DNA of 64,000 nucleotides from positions 124,001 through 188,000 of the forward strand of contig NZ_JACHFN010000001.1 in NCBI RefSeq assembly GCF_014201885.1, read 5' to 3'. The notes under the pieces are model-generated. The model saw only the letters and a program-made list of their open reading frames with translations. It ran no database searches and had not been told where the DNA came from. Shown here one piece after another: positions 14,393 to 26,719 of the stretch. Within the stretch, counting starts at the first letter, position 1. Each line of letters starts with the position of its first letter. Source of the stretch: Deinococcus budaensis. GTDB taxonomy: Bacteria > Deinococcota > Deinococci > Deinococcales > Deinococcaceae. A program made the translations under genes and the position numbers.

Positions 14393-14432
14393 CCCGCCCC
14401 ATGGGCCAGACCGGACCTGCGGCGGGTTTTTT
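14393..14432 (+). terminator. Hairpin plus T6 tract in the typA leader (attenuator or terminator)
   Basis: CCCGCC (14393-14398) pairs with GGCGGG (14421-14426), stacked on a short CAG/CTG helix, followed at once by six Ts (14427-14432). It lies downstream of the only good -10 box, so it either ends a ~48-nt RNA, attenuates typA, or simply terminates the upstream gene. Confidence 0.5.
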
Positions 14433-14443
14433 CATGCACATGA

Positions 14444-14474
14444 GCTGAGAGCTGAAGGCTGACCGCTGAGAGCT
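14444..14474. repeat. GCTGAGAGCT direct repeat
   Basis: The 10-mer GCTGAGAGCT occurs at 14444-14453 and 14465-14474 in a run of AGCTGA-like words just before typA. It has the look of the short dispersed repeats common between Deinococcus genes. Confidence 0.5.
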
Positions 14475-14503
14475 AGCGGCTCCGCGATCAAGGGAGCTGA
14501 CCT

Positions 14504-16285
<1,782 letters not shown>

Positions 16286-16320
16286 GCGCCGCGCCGCCCC
16301 AGAGGGGTCGGGCGAAGCGG

Positions 16321-16345
16321 CTTGCACAGCGCGACTTGCACAGCG
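16321..16345. repeat. CTTGCACAGCG direct repeat
   Basis: Two identical 11-mers (16321-16331 and 16335-16345) separated by CGA, between the typA stop and its terminator. Confidence 0.6.
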
Positions 16346-16370
16346 GTCAAGCCGAGAAGTGACCAGAGAG

Positions 16371-16397
16371 ACCCCCGGGCCACCCCGGGGGGTTTCC
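16371..16397 (+). terminator. Terminator after typA
   Basis: ACCCCCGGG pairs with CCCcGGGGGGT around a CCA loop and runs into TTTCCCTT, giving a stable GC stem with a short T-rich tail. Confidence 0.65.
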
Positions 16398-16504
16398 CTT
16401 GCCCTTCACAGCCCCTGGGGCCAGCGGCGGAAACCGCCTGTCTCCTCTCCCCGTACTGGAACCATGTCTCGCCTCGTCTTGTCCGTCTGGGACCCGCACC
16501 GCTG

Positions 16505-17506
16505 ATGTTGCCCGACGCCGTGGCCTGGATCGTGCACCCGCTGGCGGGCCTCGCGCTGGCGCTGTGGGGGTCGGTGATCTTCTCGCGCCGGGGCAGGCAC
16601 GCCGCCGAGGTGGGGCGGGCCGCCGCCATCCTCGTGCTGCTGGCGGTGCTGGGGGCGGGGTGGGCGGTGCATCCGGCGGCGGGGATGCTGCTGGGGTACC
16701 TGGGGTCGCGCGGTTTTCACCGCTGGCAGCGGGACTGGCGGGCGCTGCTGGTGGGGGTGCTGGCCGGACTGGTCTTTCTGGGGCTGGGGGCGACCTGGCT
16801 GGTCTTCCCCCTGGTCGTGATGGGCATCGTCTGGTTGACCACGGCCGGATTCACGGCGGGTTCCGGCCGCCGCCCGCAGGCCGTGGCGGCTCCCACCTCG
16901 CCCCCGCCGCTGCCCGAGCAGGCGGGCGGCTTCCCCGTGGGCAGTTTCGGGAACTGGGCTGGCCCCGCCGGGGCCTATGCCGAGCGCCGGGAAGCGCGGC
17001 GGCAGGCCAGGCGGGCGAGAAAGCTCAGCAAGCGGCAGCGGGAAGCGGCTGACCTGGCCCCGCTTCCTCCCCCCCCAGCTCCGGCTCCGGCCTTGCCCCC
17101 AGCCGCCTCCACGCTGGCCGCCTATGTCCGCGACGACCGCCTGCCCGGCGAGGCCCGCGCGCAACTCGCGGCGCTTGACCTGCGGACCCGCGAGGCCCTG
17201 ACCCATCTGGAAGCCCTGGGCCAGCAGGGCAGCGAGGCGGCGTACCTCGCCCGCGCCGTCCGCGAGGAGTACGCGCCGGGGGCAGTGCGCGCCTACCTCA
17301 AGCTGCCGCCCACCCTGGCCAGCACCCAGCCGCTGGAGGGGGGCAAGACCGGCCGCGACCTGCTGCGCGAGCAGCTCGACCTGCTCTTGAACGCCGTGCA
17401 GGATATCCTGGGCACCGCGCTGCGCTCGGGCGGCCAGGACCTGCTGACCCACCAGCGCTTTCTGGAGGAGAAGTTCCGCAAGCCGAGGGGCGATCTGGAG
17501 GTGTAG
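16505..17506 (+). CDS. Membrane protein of unknown function with cytosolic helical C-terminal domain
   Basis: 333 residues from ATG 16505. Three to four hydrophobic helices occupy residues ~5-120 (VHPLAGLALALWGSVIF, AAAILVLLAVLGAGWAV, LLVGVLAGLVFLGLGATWLVF, VVMGIVWLTTAGF). A basic Arg/Lys/Gln stretch follows (RREARRQARRARKLSKRQRE, ~165-185), then a Pro/Ala linker (~190-205). A helical ~125-residue domain ends LTHQRFLEEKFRKPRG. That last domain resembles C-terminal domains of XpaC-like proteins in general shape only. The start lacks an evident ribosome binding site and could lie further upstream. The architecture suggests a membrane anchor for a cytosolic protein-interaction domain. Confidence 0.6.
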   Translation: MLPDAVAWIVHPLAGLALALWGSVIFSRRGRHAAEVGRAAAILVLLAVLGAGWAVHPAAGMLLGYLGSRGFHRWQRDWRALLVGVLAGLVFLGLGATWLVFPLVVMGIVWLTTAGFTAGSGRRPQAVAAPTSPPPLPEQAGGFPVGSFGNWAGPAGAYAERREARRQARRARKLSKRQREAADLAPLPPPPAPAPALPPAASTLAAYVRDDRLPGEARAQLAALDLRTREALTHLEALGQQGSEAAYLARAVREEYAPGAVRAYLKLPPTLASTQPLEGGKTGRDLLREQLDLLLNAVQDILGTALRSGGQDLLTHQRFLEEKFRKPRGDLEV

Positions 17507-17567
17507 CGGGTGCGGGGACGCCCTCCCGCTTTCAGGGCCGCGTCACGCCGCCTGAGTACCCTGCCGT

Positions 17568-18110
17568 ATGAACTTGAGAACGGTGGGCGTTTCCGGTGGG
17601 CTGATGCTGGTGTCCCTGGCGGGCGCCTCTTCCCTGGTGGAACAGAGGCAGGCTGCTCTGGAGGCCACGCGCCTTCATGCCGAAGTCTTCCCGAAGCACC
17701 TAGAGCGCTGCTTGGACGTTGGCGCAGAGTCGCATACGGACGTGGTGGCCTTTCCGGCTGGCCGGGCCGACCGGGTATACATCTATGGGTATAACCGGGG
17801 CCGGGCCTACCTGATTCGCGGGGGTCAGGCCCGGCTCGTCTGGTGCGGCGAAAGGTTGCTGCCAGAGCGCCGGGCGGCAGCGTCGGCCTTCCGGGGAAAC
17901 GCCGCCCGCGCCCTGTCTTTCCCCTTTCGCACAGCAGCCGGGGCCTTGCCCGTCGAGCGCGGTGAGATGGACATTTTTCGGAGTTTCGCAGGGCGGCTGA
18001 GCACCCTGCGGATGAGCCGGACGGGCGAGATCGTCTGTTCTCAGAACCATTTCGAGGAGGGGGAGCTGCGGACCGCCTTCCAACTTGACGCCCGCGACAT
18101 CTGCTCCTGA
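17568..18110 (+). CDS. Probable secreted protein of unknown function
   Basis: 180 residues. An N-terminal hydrophobic stretch (GVSGGLMLVSLAGASSLVEQ) looks like a signal peptide or anchor with possible cleavage near residue 21. The rest has four cysteines (RCLDVGAES, LVWCGERLL, EIVCSQNHF, ARDICS), which could form disulfides after export. I recognise no family. TACCCT at 17557-17562 ends 5 nt before the ATG, so the mRNA is probably leaderless. Codon usage here is somewhat less extreme in GC than in its neighbours. It resembles in style the secreted proteins at 39452 and 40014 but shows no clear homology. Confidence 0.55.
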   Translation: MNLRTVGVSGGLMLVSLAGASSLVEQRQAALEATRLHAEVFPKHLERCLDVGAESHTDVVAFPAGRADRVYIYGYNRGRAYLIRGGQARLVWCGERLLPERRAAASAFRGNAARALSFPFRTAAGALPVERGEMDIFRSFAGRLSTLRMSRTGEIVCSQNHFEEGELRTAFQLDARDICS

Positions 18111-18157
18111 AGGGCAGCTCTGGTGGCCTGCCTATGTGGACGGGGGTCACCCGCCCC

Positions 18158-18186
18158 TTGGTTTCTTAAGATTCGCTCTCTATCCT
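18158..18186 (+). promoter_or_regulatory. Promoter of the 18203 gene
   Basis: TTGGTT (18158-18163), a 17-bp spacer and TATCCT (18181-18186) form a reasonable sigma-A promoter. Its start point would be about 10 nt upstream of the ATG at 18203. Confidence 0.5.
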
Positions 18187-18202
18187 GACCTCTGGACTCC
18201 GG

Positions 18203-18733
18203 ATGATGACCAGACCCCTGCCTACCGCCTCCGCCGCTGCCACCGCCCCCCACGCCGACCTTCATGCCGCGTCTCTGCTGCTGGCTGCCGAGGCCGTGCT
18301 GGCGCACCTGCATCCGCGCGCGCCGCTGCGTGTGGCCGGGGTGACGCTGGACGCGCCCGGCGTGAGCTATCCCCTCGACCCCGACCCTCAGGCGCTCGCC
18401 GCCCACCGGGGCCTGCGCGAGGACGTGGTGTTGGTGGCCCTGGCCCGCACGGCGATGGCCCGGTTGCTGAGTGTGGCCCTCCCGGAGGCCGAGGCGGCTG
18501 CGCGCAATCCCCGGCGTCTTCTCGCCGCTGCCGTGACCGACCCTGAGGAGCTGGAAGTCCTGGACGCGCAGCTCACGGTGCTGGAAGCCCGCGCCCGCGC
18601 CCTGCTGCGCCGTTCCTGGGCCGAGGTGGAGGTCGTGGCGGCGGGCCTGCGCGAGTACGGCCAGCTTGACCCGCAGGCGGTCGCCCACCGCATCGCCTGC
18701 GCCCAGGGCATCCGGGGCACCCTGCTGAACTGA
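18203..18733 (+). CDS. Protein of unknown function
   Basis: 176 residues, cytosolic and strongly helical, rich in Ala/Leu/Arg. The N-terminus is MMTRPLPTASAAATAPHADLH; a His-rich stretch LAHLHPRAPLRVAGV precedes PGVSYPLDPDPQALAAHRG. The C-terminal half is a long amphipathic helix region (LTVLEARARALLRRSWAEVEVVA). No catalytic motif or known domain is recognisable. An M50/M41-type protease was considered because of the histidines, but no HExxH is present. Two consecutive ATG codons at the start make the exact first residue uncertain by one. Confidence 0.55.
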   Translation: MMTRPLPTASAAATAPHADLHAASLLLAAEAVLAHLHPRAPLRVAGVTLDAPGVSYPLDPDPQALAAHRGLREDVVLVALARTAMARLLSVALPEAEAAARNPRRLLAAAVTDPEELEVLDAQLTVLEARARALLRRSWAEVEVVAAGLREYGQLDPQAVAHRIACAQGIRGTLLN

Positions 18734-18978
18734 GCGCCTGGCCCACGTCGGCCGCGTTGCCAGTCCAGCGCCCAGGCCAGCGGGCTTTCACGGAATCCTC
18801 AGCTCCGGCTGGGGCCGGTCAGGTCGGGGCCAAGGGCAGAAGCGTCCCAGCGCCGTTCTGCGCTCCACTCCGGCAATCCCACCTGAACCTGTCGGATTTG
18901 TGGCCTAATCCTTATTTAGGGAGGCGGGTCACGGTCGTGGGGCGGCCTCACGCGCACGCTGCACGCAGGAGGTCACCC
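18734..18978. other. Intergenic region upstream of the DUF1540 gene
   Basis: 245 bp with no credible ORF or RNA gene. The only feature seen is the AT-rich promoter-like block near 18898-18920. Confidence 0.5.
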
Positions 18979-19167
18979 ATGAACGACAGCAACATGCAGG
19001 GCAGCGTCGTCAGCCGCTGTGACGCCACCACCTGCCGTTACAACGAGCAGGAGCAGTGCATGGCCGGGCAGATCGAGGTCAGTCTCAGCGGGCAGATGGC
19101 CCAGTGCCTCACGTTCAGCCCGGAAGACGGACTGGGCGACACGGACAGCCAGCGGCCCAGCACCTGA
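18979..19167 (+). CDS. DUF1540-type small cysteine-rich protein
   Basis: 62 residues. The segment VSRCDATTCRYNEQEQCMAG followed by QIEVSL matches the DUF1540 pattern (Cys-x4-Cys-x-Tyr-Asn-x4-Cys-x-Ala-x2-Ile-x-Val), and a fourth cysteine occurs in MAQCLTFSP. The four cysteines probably bind a metal. DUF1540 proteins are short and of unknown function, and are often spore- or stress-associated in Firmicutes. The start is fixed by a strong AGGAGG (18967-18972) 6 nt upstream of the ATG. An AT-rich block at 18905-18918 (CTAATCCTTATTTA) in the leader is a plausible promoter. Confidence 0.75.
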   Translation: MNDSNMQGSVVSRCDATTCRYNEQEQCMAGQIEVSLSGQMAQCLTFSPEDGLGDTDSQRPST

Positions 19168-19229
19168 TTCACCGGGTGATCCCAGGGGCGGACCCGCACG
19201 TCGAGGCGGGTCCGCCCCTGCCCGTCCCG

Positions 19230-20117
19230 CTACAGCACCAGCACGCCGTGGTGCTTGGCCTTTTCCTGCGGCTCGACATGAATGGTGACCGCCGAGCCGG
19301 CGATCTGCTCGTGGATGGCGTCTTCCAGGCGGTCACAGATGGTGTGCGCCTGCTGCACGGTCATGGTTCCCGGCACGACGAGGTGAAACTCGACAAAGGT
19401 CACGCGGCCCGCGTGCCGGGTTCTCAGGTCGTGCATCTCCAGGGCGCCCTCGGCGTGTTCGCTCATGGCCTGACGGATGCGGGTCTCGGTCTGGGGGTCT
19501 ACCCCCGCGTCCATCAGGCCGCCCACGCTCTCGCGGACCAGCCCCCAGCCGCTCCAGAGGATGTTCACGGCGACCAGCAGCGCCAGCGCCGGATCGAGCC
19601 AGTGCAGCCCCGTGAGGCTGGCCAGCAGCACCCCGGCCAGCACCCCCACGCTGGTAAACACGTCGGTCAACACGTGCCGGCCGTCGGCGAGCAGCGCGGG
19701 CGAACGCGCCAGCCGCCCCACCCGCAGCAGCACGCTCGCCCAGATGCCGTTGAGCACGGTCGCCCCCAGGTTGATCGCCAGGCCCGGCAGCGGCGCCTCG
19801 ACTGGGCGCGGGCTTTGCAGGGCGGGCAGGGCCTCGCGCGCGATGCTGATCGCCGCCAGCACGATCAAGACGCCCTCGGCCACCGCGCTGAAATACTCGG
19901 CCTTGGAGTGTCCGTAGGGGTGGTTCGCGTCGGCAGGCCGGGCCGCCACCCGCAGGGCGATCAGGGCGGCGACGGCGGCCGCCACGTTGATCACGCTCTC
20001 CAGCGCGTCCGAATACAGCGCCACGCTGCCGGTCAAGAGGTACGCCAAAAATTTGAGGCCCAGCACGGCGGCGGCCACCACCACGCTGCCCAGGGCAATC
20101 CTTGCCGTGCCGTCCAT
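19230..20117 (-). CDS. Cation diffusion facilitator (CDF) family transporter
   Basis: 295 residues from ATG 20117. CDF proteins export Zn2+, Fe2+, Co2+ or Mn2+ in exchange for protons. Six TM helices are predicted. The metal-site aspartates occur in YSDALESVINV (helix 2) and DGRHVLTDVFTS (helix 5), with HPYGHSKAEYF as the cytosolic loop signature. The C-terminal ~80 residues form the usual cytosolic metal-sensing domain (MHDLRTRHAGRVTFVEFHLVV, with HVEP near the end). Reverse -10 TAGCCT (20125-20130) ends 7 nt before the ATG, supporting this start over an ATG 42 nt upstream. The metal cannot be assigned; manganese export would be of interest in this genus. Confidence 0.92.
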   Translation of the reverse strand: MDGTARIALGSVVVAAAVLGLKFLAYLLTGSVALYSDALESVINVAAAVAALIALRVAARPADANHPYGHSKAEYFSAVAEGVLIVLAAISIAREALPALQSPRPVEAPLPGLAINLGATVLNGIWASVLLRVGRLARSPALLADGRHVLTDVFTSVGVLAGVLLASLTGLHWLDPALALLVAVNILWSGWGLVRESVGGLMDAGVDPQTETRIRQAMSEHAEGALEMHDLRTRHAGRVTFVEFHLVVPGTMTVQQAHTICDRLEDAIHEQIAGSAVTIHVEPQEKAKHHGVLVL

Positions 20118-20265
20118 GGGGATGAGGCTAACAGGGTTAGGCACGGCAAAAGCCGCCACCCGGCCAGGAACAGCGCGGCGCTGGCGCAGGACCGAGGTCG
20201 GCAGGCCAGGAAGGGCGAGGCTCGCCGGGGCGCTGGCGGCCCCTCCCTCCGGCCCGGCCGCTCCG

Positions 20266-20282
20266 TTACGCCTGCAACGTAA
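20266..20282. promoter_or_regulatory. RDRM-like palindrome upstream of uvrD
   Basis: TTACGCCTGCAACGTAA, inside GTTACG-N7-CGTAAC, is a 17-bp palindrome covering the -35 position of the uvrD promoter. It resembles the Deinococcus radiation/desiccation response motif bound by DdrO (roughly TTAYGNCANNTGNCRTAA-like), with the outer TTAYG/CRTAA arms matching and the centre diverging. Confidence 0.6.
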
Positions 20283-20292
20283 CCCCCCCTGC

Positions 20293-20298
20293 TAGAAT
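20293..20298 (+). promoter_or_regulatory. Extended -10 of uvrD, leaderless spacing
   Basis: TGCTAGAAT with TAGAAT at 20293-20298 ends 6 nt before the GTG start codon at 20305. Confidence 0.7.
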
Positions 20299-20304
20299 CG
20301 TTCG

Positions 20305-23613
<3,309 letters not shown>

Positions 23614-23616
23614 GCC

Positions 23617-24078
23617 TCACTCGCGGTTGACGATGTGGCGCAATGTGCCGGGGGGTGTACCGAGAAGCTGATGGGCCGCCAGCGGATGCACCGGCCTGCT
23701 CGCCAGCTCGGTCAAGGGAATCCAGTCGCAGGGAAAGGAGGTCTGGTCGAGCACGGCAAACGGCCCGGCGGGAAGTTCCGCTGGGGCTTCCATGCGGAAA
23801 TAAAAGCCGATCTCATGCTGACGGGCCGCCCCCACCCCGAAAAAGGACTCGACAATGCCGGCGAGGTGCAGCGGCCCCGGCTCCAGCCCGGTTTCCTCGG
23901 TCCATTCGCGGGCGGCGCCGGAGGCCGCGTCCTCGCCCACCGCGAGGGCGCCGCCCGGCAGGTACCAGAACGGCAGCCCCGGCTCGGAGGTCGCCAGCAG
24001 TTTTCCGTCCCGCACGCAGAGGATGGCGACGCGCACACTGAACTTCACGCCGCCCAGGGGCAATCGGATATCGGTCAT
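23617..24078 (-). CDS. Nudix hydrolase
   Basis: 153 residues from ATG 24078. The complete Nudix box is GALAVGEDAASGAAREWTEE followed by TGL, matching Gx5Ex7REUxEExGU without exception, so metal-dependent hydrolysis of a nucleoside diphosphate linked to another moiety is expected. Preceding strands FSVRVAILCVRDGKLLATSEPG are normal for the fold. The substrate cannot be predicted; Deinococcus genomes are rich in Nudix genes. The chosen start leaves a short N-terminus before the first strand; CAGACT 8 nt upstream is a weak -10. It is convergent with uvrD, with only 3 nt between stop codons. Confidence 0.93.
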   Translation of the reverse strand: MTDIRLPLGGVKFSVRVAILCVRDGKLLATSEPGLPFWYLPGGALAVGEDAASGAAREWTEETGLEPGPLHLAGIVESFFGVGAARQHEIGFYFRMEAPAELPAGPFAVLDQTSFPCDWIPLTELASRPVHPLAAHQLLGTPPGTLRHIVNRE

Positions 24079-24135
24079 GGGGAAGCAGTCTGGCGTCTGC
24101 ACCGGCTCTGACGCACCCAGCCAGATGGCGGAGGA

Positions 24136-24474
24136 TCACCAGACCCCTTCACAGCTGGCCGAAAACGTCTGGAGGGGAAGCCCGAACAGCGTCAACGCCT
24201 GCACCGTACCCCGGTAATGCTGGCGGCTGACGAAGGGAAGCTCGCCGCAGTCGCCCTCTCCCCCCTCCGGTACGACGCGCACGACGCGCAGACGCAGAAT
24301 CAGGATTCTCTGCGCCGGGTTATCCAGCAGGTTGAAGGTTTCGCGCAGGGCGTGGCGGGCGAACACGTGCCCGTCGGCGCTCAGTCCGGCGGGGATGGTC
24401 GGCACGAGGACGGGAGCGAACGCACCTGCCAGCAGCAGGGCCAAAGCCAGGGCGAGGGGGCGCGGGGGGGTCAT
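24136..24474 (-). CDS. Small secreted protein of unknown function
   Basis: 112 residues from ATG 24474. MTPPRPLALALALLLAGAFA is a signal peptide with likely cleavage near residue 20. The mature ~90 residues include AQRILILRLRVVRVVPEGGEGDCGELPFV and end SASCEGVW. The two cysteines could form one disulfide after export. No family is recognised. CACGCT lies 7 nt upstream of the ATG, a C-variant of the leaderless -10 pattern. It lies in the same direction as and between the LRV-repeat and Nudix genes (gaps 42 and 57 bp), so cotranscription is possible. Confidence 0.6.
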   Translation of the reverse strand: MTPPRPLALALALLLAGAFAPVLVPTIPAGLSADGHVFARHALRETFNLLDNPAQRILILRLRVVRVVPEGGEGDCGELPFVSRQHYRGTVQALTLFGLPLQTFSASCEGVW

Positions 24475-24516
24475 GGCCGCCAGCGTGCAGGAAAGTGGCG
24501 GCGGGCGCATCCCGCT

Positions 24517-25926
24517 TCAGGTGGACTCCGGCTCGCCCTGCGCCTCTGCCCGCACGCTCGGGTCGGGGTCCTGGCGTAGCGGCCCACGCAGGGCTTCCGG
24601 CAGATCTGCCCTCCCGGCCACCGCCAGCCGCACTCCCTCGTCGGGGTCGGCGGCCAGGGCGGGCCACAGGGCAGTGGGCAGGGCCGGGTGACGGGCGGCG
24701 GCGCGGCGGACGCCGGGGTTGGGGTCGGCGGCGAGCCGGGCCAGCGCGTCTTCTCCCGGCACTTCGGCGTAGGCGACCGCGCGGCGCACCTCGGGGTCGG
24801 GGTCGGCGGCGAGCTGCCAGAGCCGCTCCGGGCCGAGGTCGGGCCGCACCGCCAGGATGGTGCGCACAGCCGCGTCGGGGTCCGCGAGCAGCACGTCCAG
24901 CACCCCCGGCGCGAGGCCCTCGGCGCTGGCGACGTGCAGGCGGATGTCCTGCTCGGGGGCGCGGGCCAGGGCCAGCACGGCGGCTTCGGGCAGGTCGTTG
25001 CGCTCCAGCACGGCGCGGCGCACGGTCTCGGAATCGCCCCCGGCCAGGCGGGCCAGCAGCTCGGGGGGCACGCCGGGGCGGCGGGCCAGGGCGGCGCGGA
25101 CCTCGTCCTCGGCGTCGTGTTCGGCGCGGGCCAGCCAGGCGGCGGGCACGCTCCAGGCTTGCAGGGCGGCGGCGCGCACGGTGGGGTGCTCGCTGACCGC
25201 GAGCCACTCGCGCACGTCTCGGGGCAGGTCCACCCGGCGGGCCAGGGTCGCCAGCACGTCCGGGTCGTCGCCCTGCGCCAGGGTCAACATGCAGTCGAGC
25301 GGCAGGTCGAGGCGCCGGGCCACCGAGGCGCGCACCGTGCCGTGGGCGTCTTCCACCAGGGTCCGCAGCACGTCTCCCGGCAGGTCGGGCCGGGCGGCGA
25401 CGGCCCGCCGCACGTCGTAGTCGTCGTCTCCCGCGAGCTGACGCAGCAGCGCTTCGGGGAGGTCCGGGCGCCGGGCGACCGCCTCGCGCACCTGCCAGCC
25501 CGCGTCCTGCGCCAGCGCCTGAATGCGGCCCTCACCCAGACCGGGCCGCGCGGCCAGCGCCGTCCGCACGCTGAAATCCTCGTGGCGCAGCGCGCCGTCC
25601 ACCACCCAGCCCGGCGCCTGCGGCAGCGCGAGCAGGGCCGTGACCCCCTCGGCCGGAAAGGCGCCCAGCAGGTTCGGGCGCGCCAGGCGCATCAGCGGCA
25701 GGCCGGGATTCTCCAGCACCTCGGCGGCAAAGGCCGGGGCCAGCAGCCCCAGCACCTCCACCGGCGTGTTGGGGTGCCGCGCCACCGCCGCCCGCACCCG
25801 CGCGTCGGGGTGGCCGCTGAGGGCCGCCAGGGTATCGGCCGTCGCCCTCGGAGCGCCCGCCGCCTCCAGCGCCGCCTCCACGTCCAGCGTGGTCAGGGTC
25901 CGCAGCCCAGGTTCGGAAAAGGTCAT
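24517..25926 (-). CDS. Leucine-rich repeat variant (LRV) protein
   Basis: 469 residues made almost wholly of ~24-residue repeats of the form LAxDPDPxVRxAVAxRPDLPxxLL, about 15-17 copies from residue ~30 to the end. These match the LRV (HEAT-like alpha/3-10 solenoid) family first described in Azotobacter. Examples are LAADPDPEVRRAVAYAEVP and LAGDDDYDVRRAVAARPDLP. The N-terminal Fe-S cluster of the Azotobacter protein is absent, since the cysteines are lacking. Such solenoids usually bind proteins. The strong DNA-level repetition makes this gene prone to unit gain or loss. CATCAT 7 nt upstream of the ATG may be a -10. It is divergent from the phosphoesterase gene. Confidence 0.88.
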   Translation of the reverse strand: MTFSEPGLRTLTTLDVEAALEAAGAPRATADTLAALSGHPDARVRAAVARHPNTPVEVLGLLAPAFAAEVLENPGLPLMRLARPNLLGAFPAEGVTALLALPQAPGWVVDGALRHEDFSVRTALAARPGLGEGRIQALAQDAGWQVREAVARRPDLPEALLRQLAGDDDYDVRRAVAARPDLPGDVLRTLVEDAHGTVRASVARRLDLPLDCMLTLAQGDDPDVLATLARRVDLPRDVREWLAVSEHPTVRAAALQAWSVPAAWLARAEHDAEDEVRAALARRPGVPPELLARLAGGDSETVRRAVLERNDLPEAAVLALARAPEQDIRLHVASAEGLAPGVLDVLLADPDAAVRTILAVRPDLGPERLWQLAADPDPEVRRAVAYAEVPGEDALARLAADPNPGVRRAAARHPALPTALWPALAADPDEGVRLAVAGRADLPEALRGPLRQDPDPSVRAEAQGEPEST

Positions 25927-25990
25927 GGGTCAGATGATGCCAGACCCGTCCGGGTGCGGAGGGGGGCCGCCGGTGTGCCACGATGCCCCC

Positions 25991-26680
25991 ATGAGGCTCG
26001 CCATCCTGACCGACGTTCACGGCAACCGCTTTGCGCTGGAGGCGGTGCTCGAAGACCTGCGGGGCCAGGCGCCGGACGCGGTCCACAACCTCGGTGATAC
26101 CGTCTGGAACGGGGCCGACCCCGCCGGGGCCTGGGCCTTGCAGCGCAAGCACGCGCCGCCCAGCGTGCGCGGCAACACCGACGAGTTCCTGCTCGCGGAC
26201 CCCGCCCGGCTGGACCCGGAGACCCGGAGCCACCGCGCTTTCCTGGAGCGCGAGCTGGGCGGCATTCCCCCCGAACTCGCCGCCCTCCCGCTAACCGCCC
26301 CCGCTGGGAACGGGGAGGTGCTGCTCGCGCACGGCAGCCTGGTGGACGCGTGGCAGGCCCTCTTTCACCTCTCCGGCGAGGAGAGGGCGGCGCAGGTGCG
26401 GGCGTGGCCGGGCGCGCGGGTCGTCGTGGTGGGGCACACCCACACCGAGGGCCTGTTCACGCAGGGCGGGGTGACCTTCGTCAACGCCGGGGCCGTCTCG
26501 CGGCAAAAGGACGGCGACCCCACCGCCCGCTGGGTGCTGCTCGAACGCCGCGCCGGGGTCTGGAACGTGACCTTCCGCCGCGTGCCCTACGACGTGGAGG
26601 GGGCCGCCCGCTGGGCGGCGAAGCACCTGCCGGACGGCGCGCAGGAGGCGCGGGTGCTGCGAACCGGGTTCAGGAACTGA
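25991..26680 (+). CDS. Calcineurin-like metallophosphoesterase (YfcE/MJ0936 type)
   Basis: 229 residues. The dimetal site is complete: LAILTDVHGNRFALE (DxH), HNLGDTVWNGADP (GD), VRGNTDEF (GNxD), LAHGS (first His) and VVVGHTHTEGLF (GHxH), followed by VTFVNAGAVSR. This arrangement is that of small cytosolic phosphodiesterases acting on nucleotides or of unknown substrate. The ATG 25991 begins immediately before the first strand. CACGAT 6 nt upstream is a variant of the leaderless -10. It is divergent from the LRV gene with 64 bp between starts. Confidence is high in family, low in substrate. Confidence 0.93.
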   Translation: MRLAILTDVHGNRFALEAVLEDLRGQAPDAVHNLGDTVWNGADPAGAWALQRKHAPPSVRGNTDEFLLADPARLDPETRSHRAFLERELGGIPPELAALPLTAPAGNGEVLLAHGSLVDAWQALFHLSGEERAAQVRAWPGARVVVVGHTHTEGLFTQGGVTFVNAGAVSRQKDGDPTARWVLLERRAGVWNVTFRRVPYDVEGAARWAAKHLPDGAQEARVLRTGFRN

Positions 26681-26719
26681 TCCCGTGCCTGCGGGCCGCC
26701 CCCGCTGCGCGCACCCTCC

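Noticed and set aside
14385..14440. tRNA or other structural RNA in the typA leader
   Set aside because: No cloverleaf or TTC/anticodon arms can be formed; only one hairpin with a T-tract.
18203..18733. Metalloprotease based on clustered histidines
   Set aside because: No HExxH or comparable motif.
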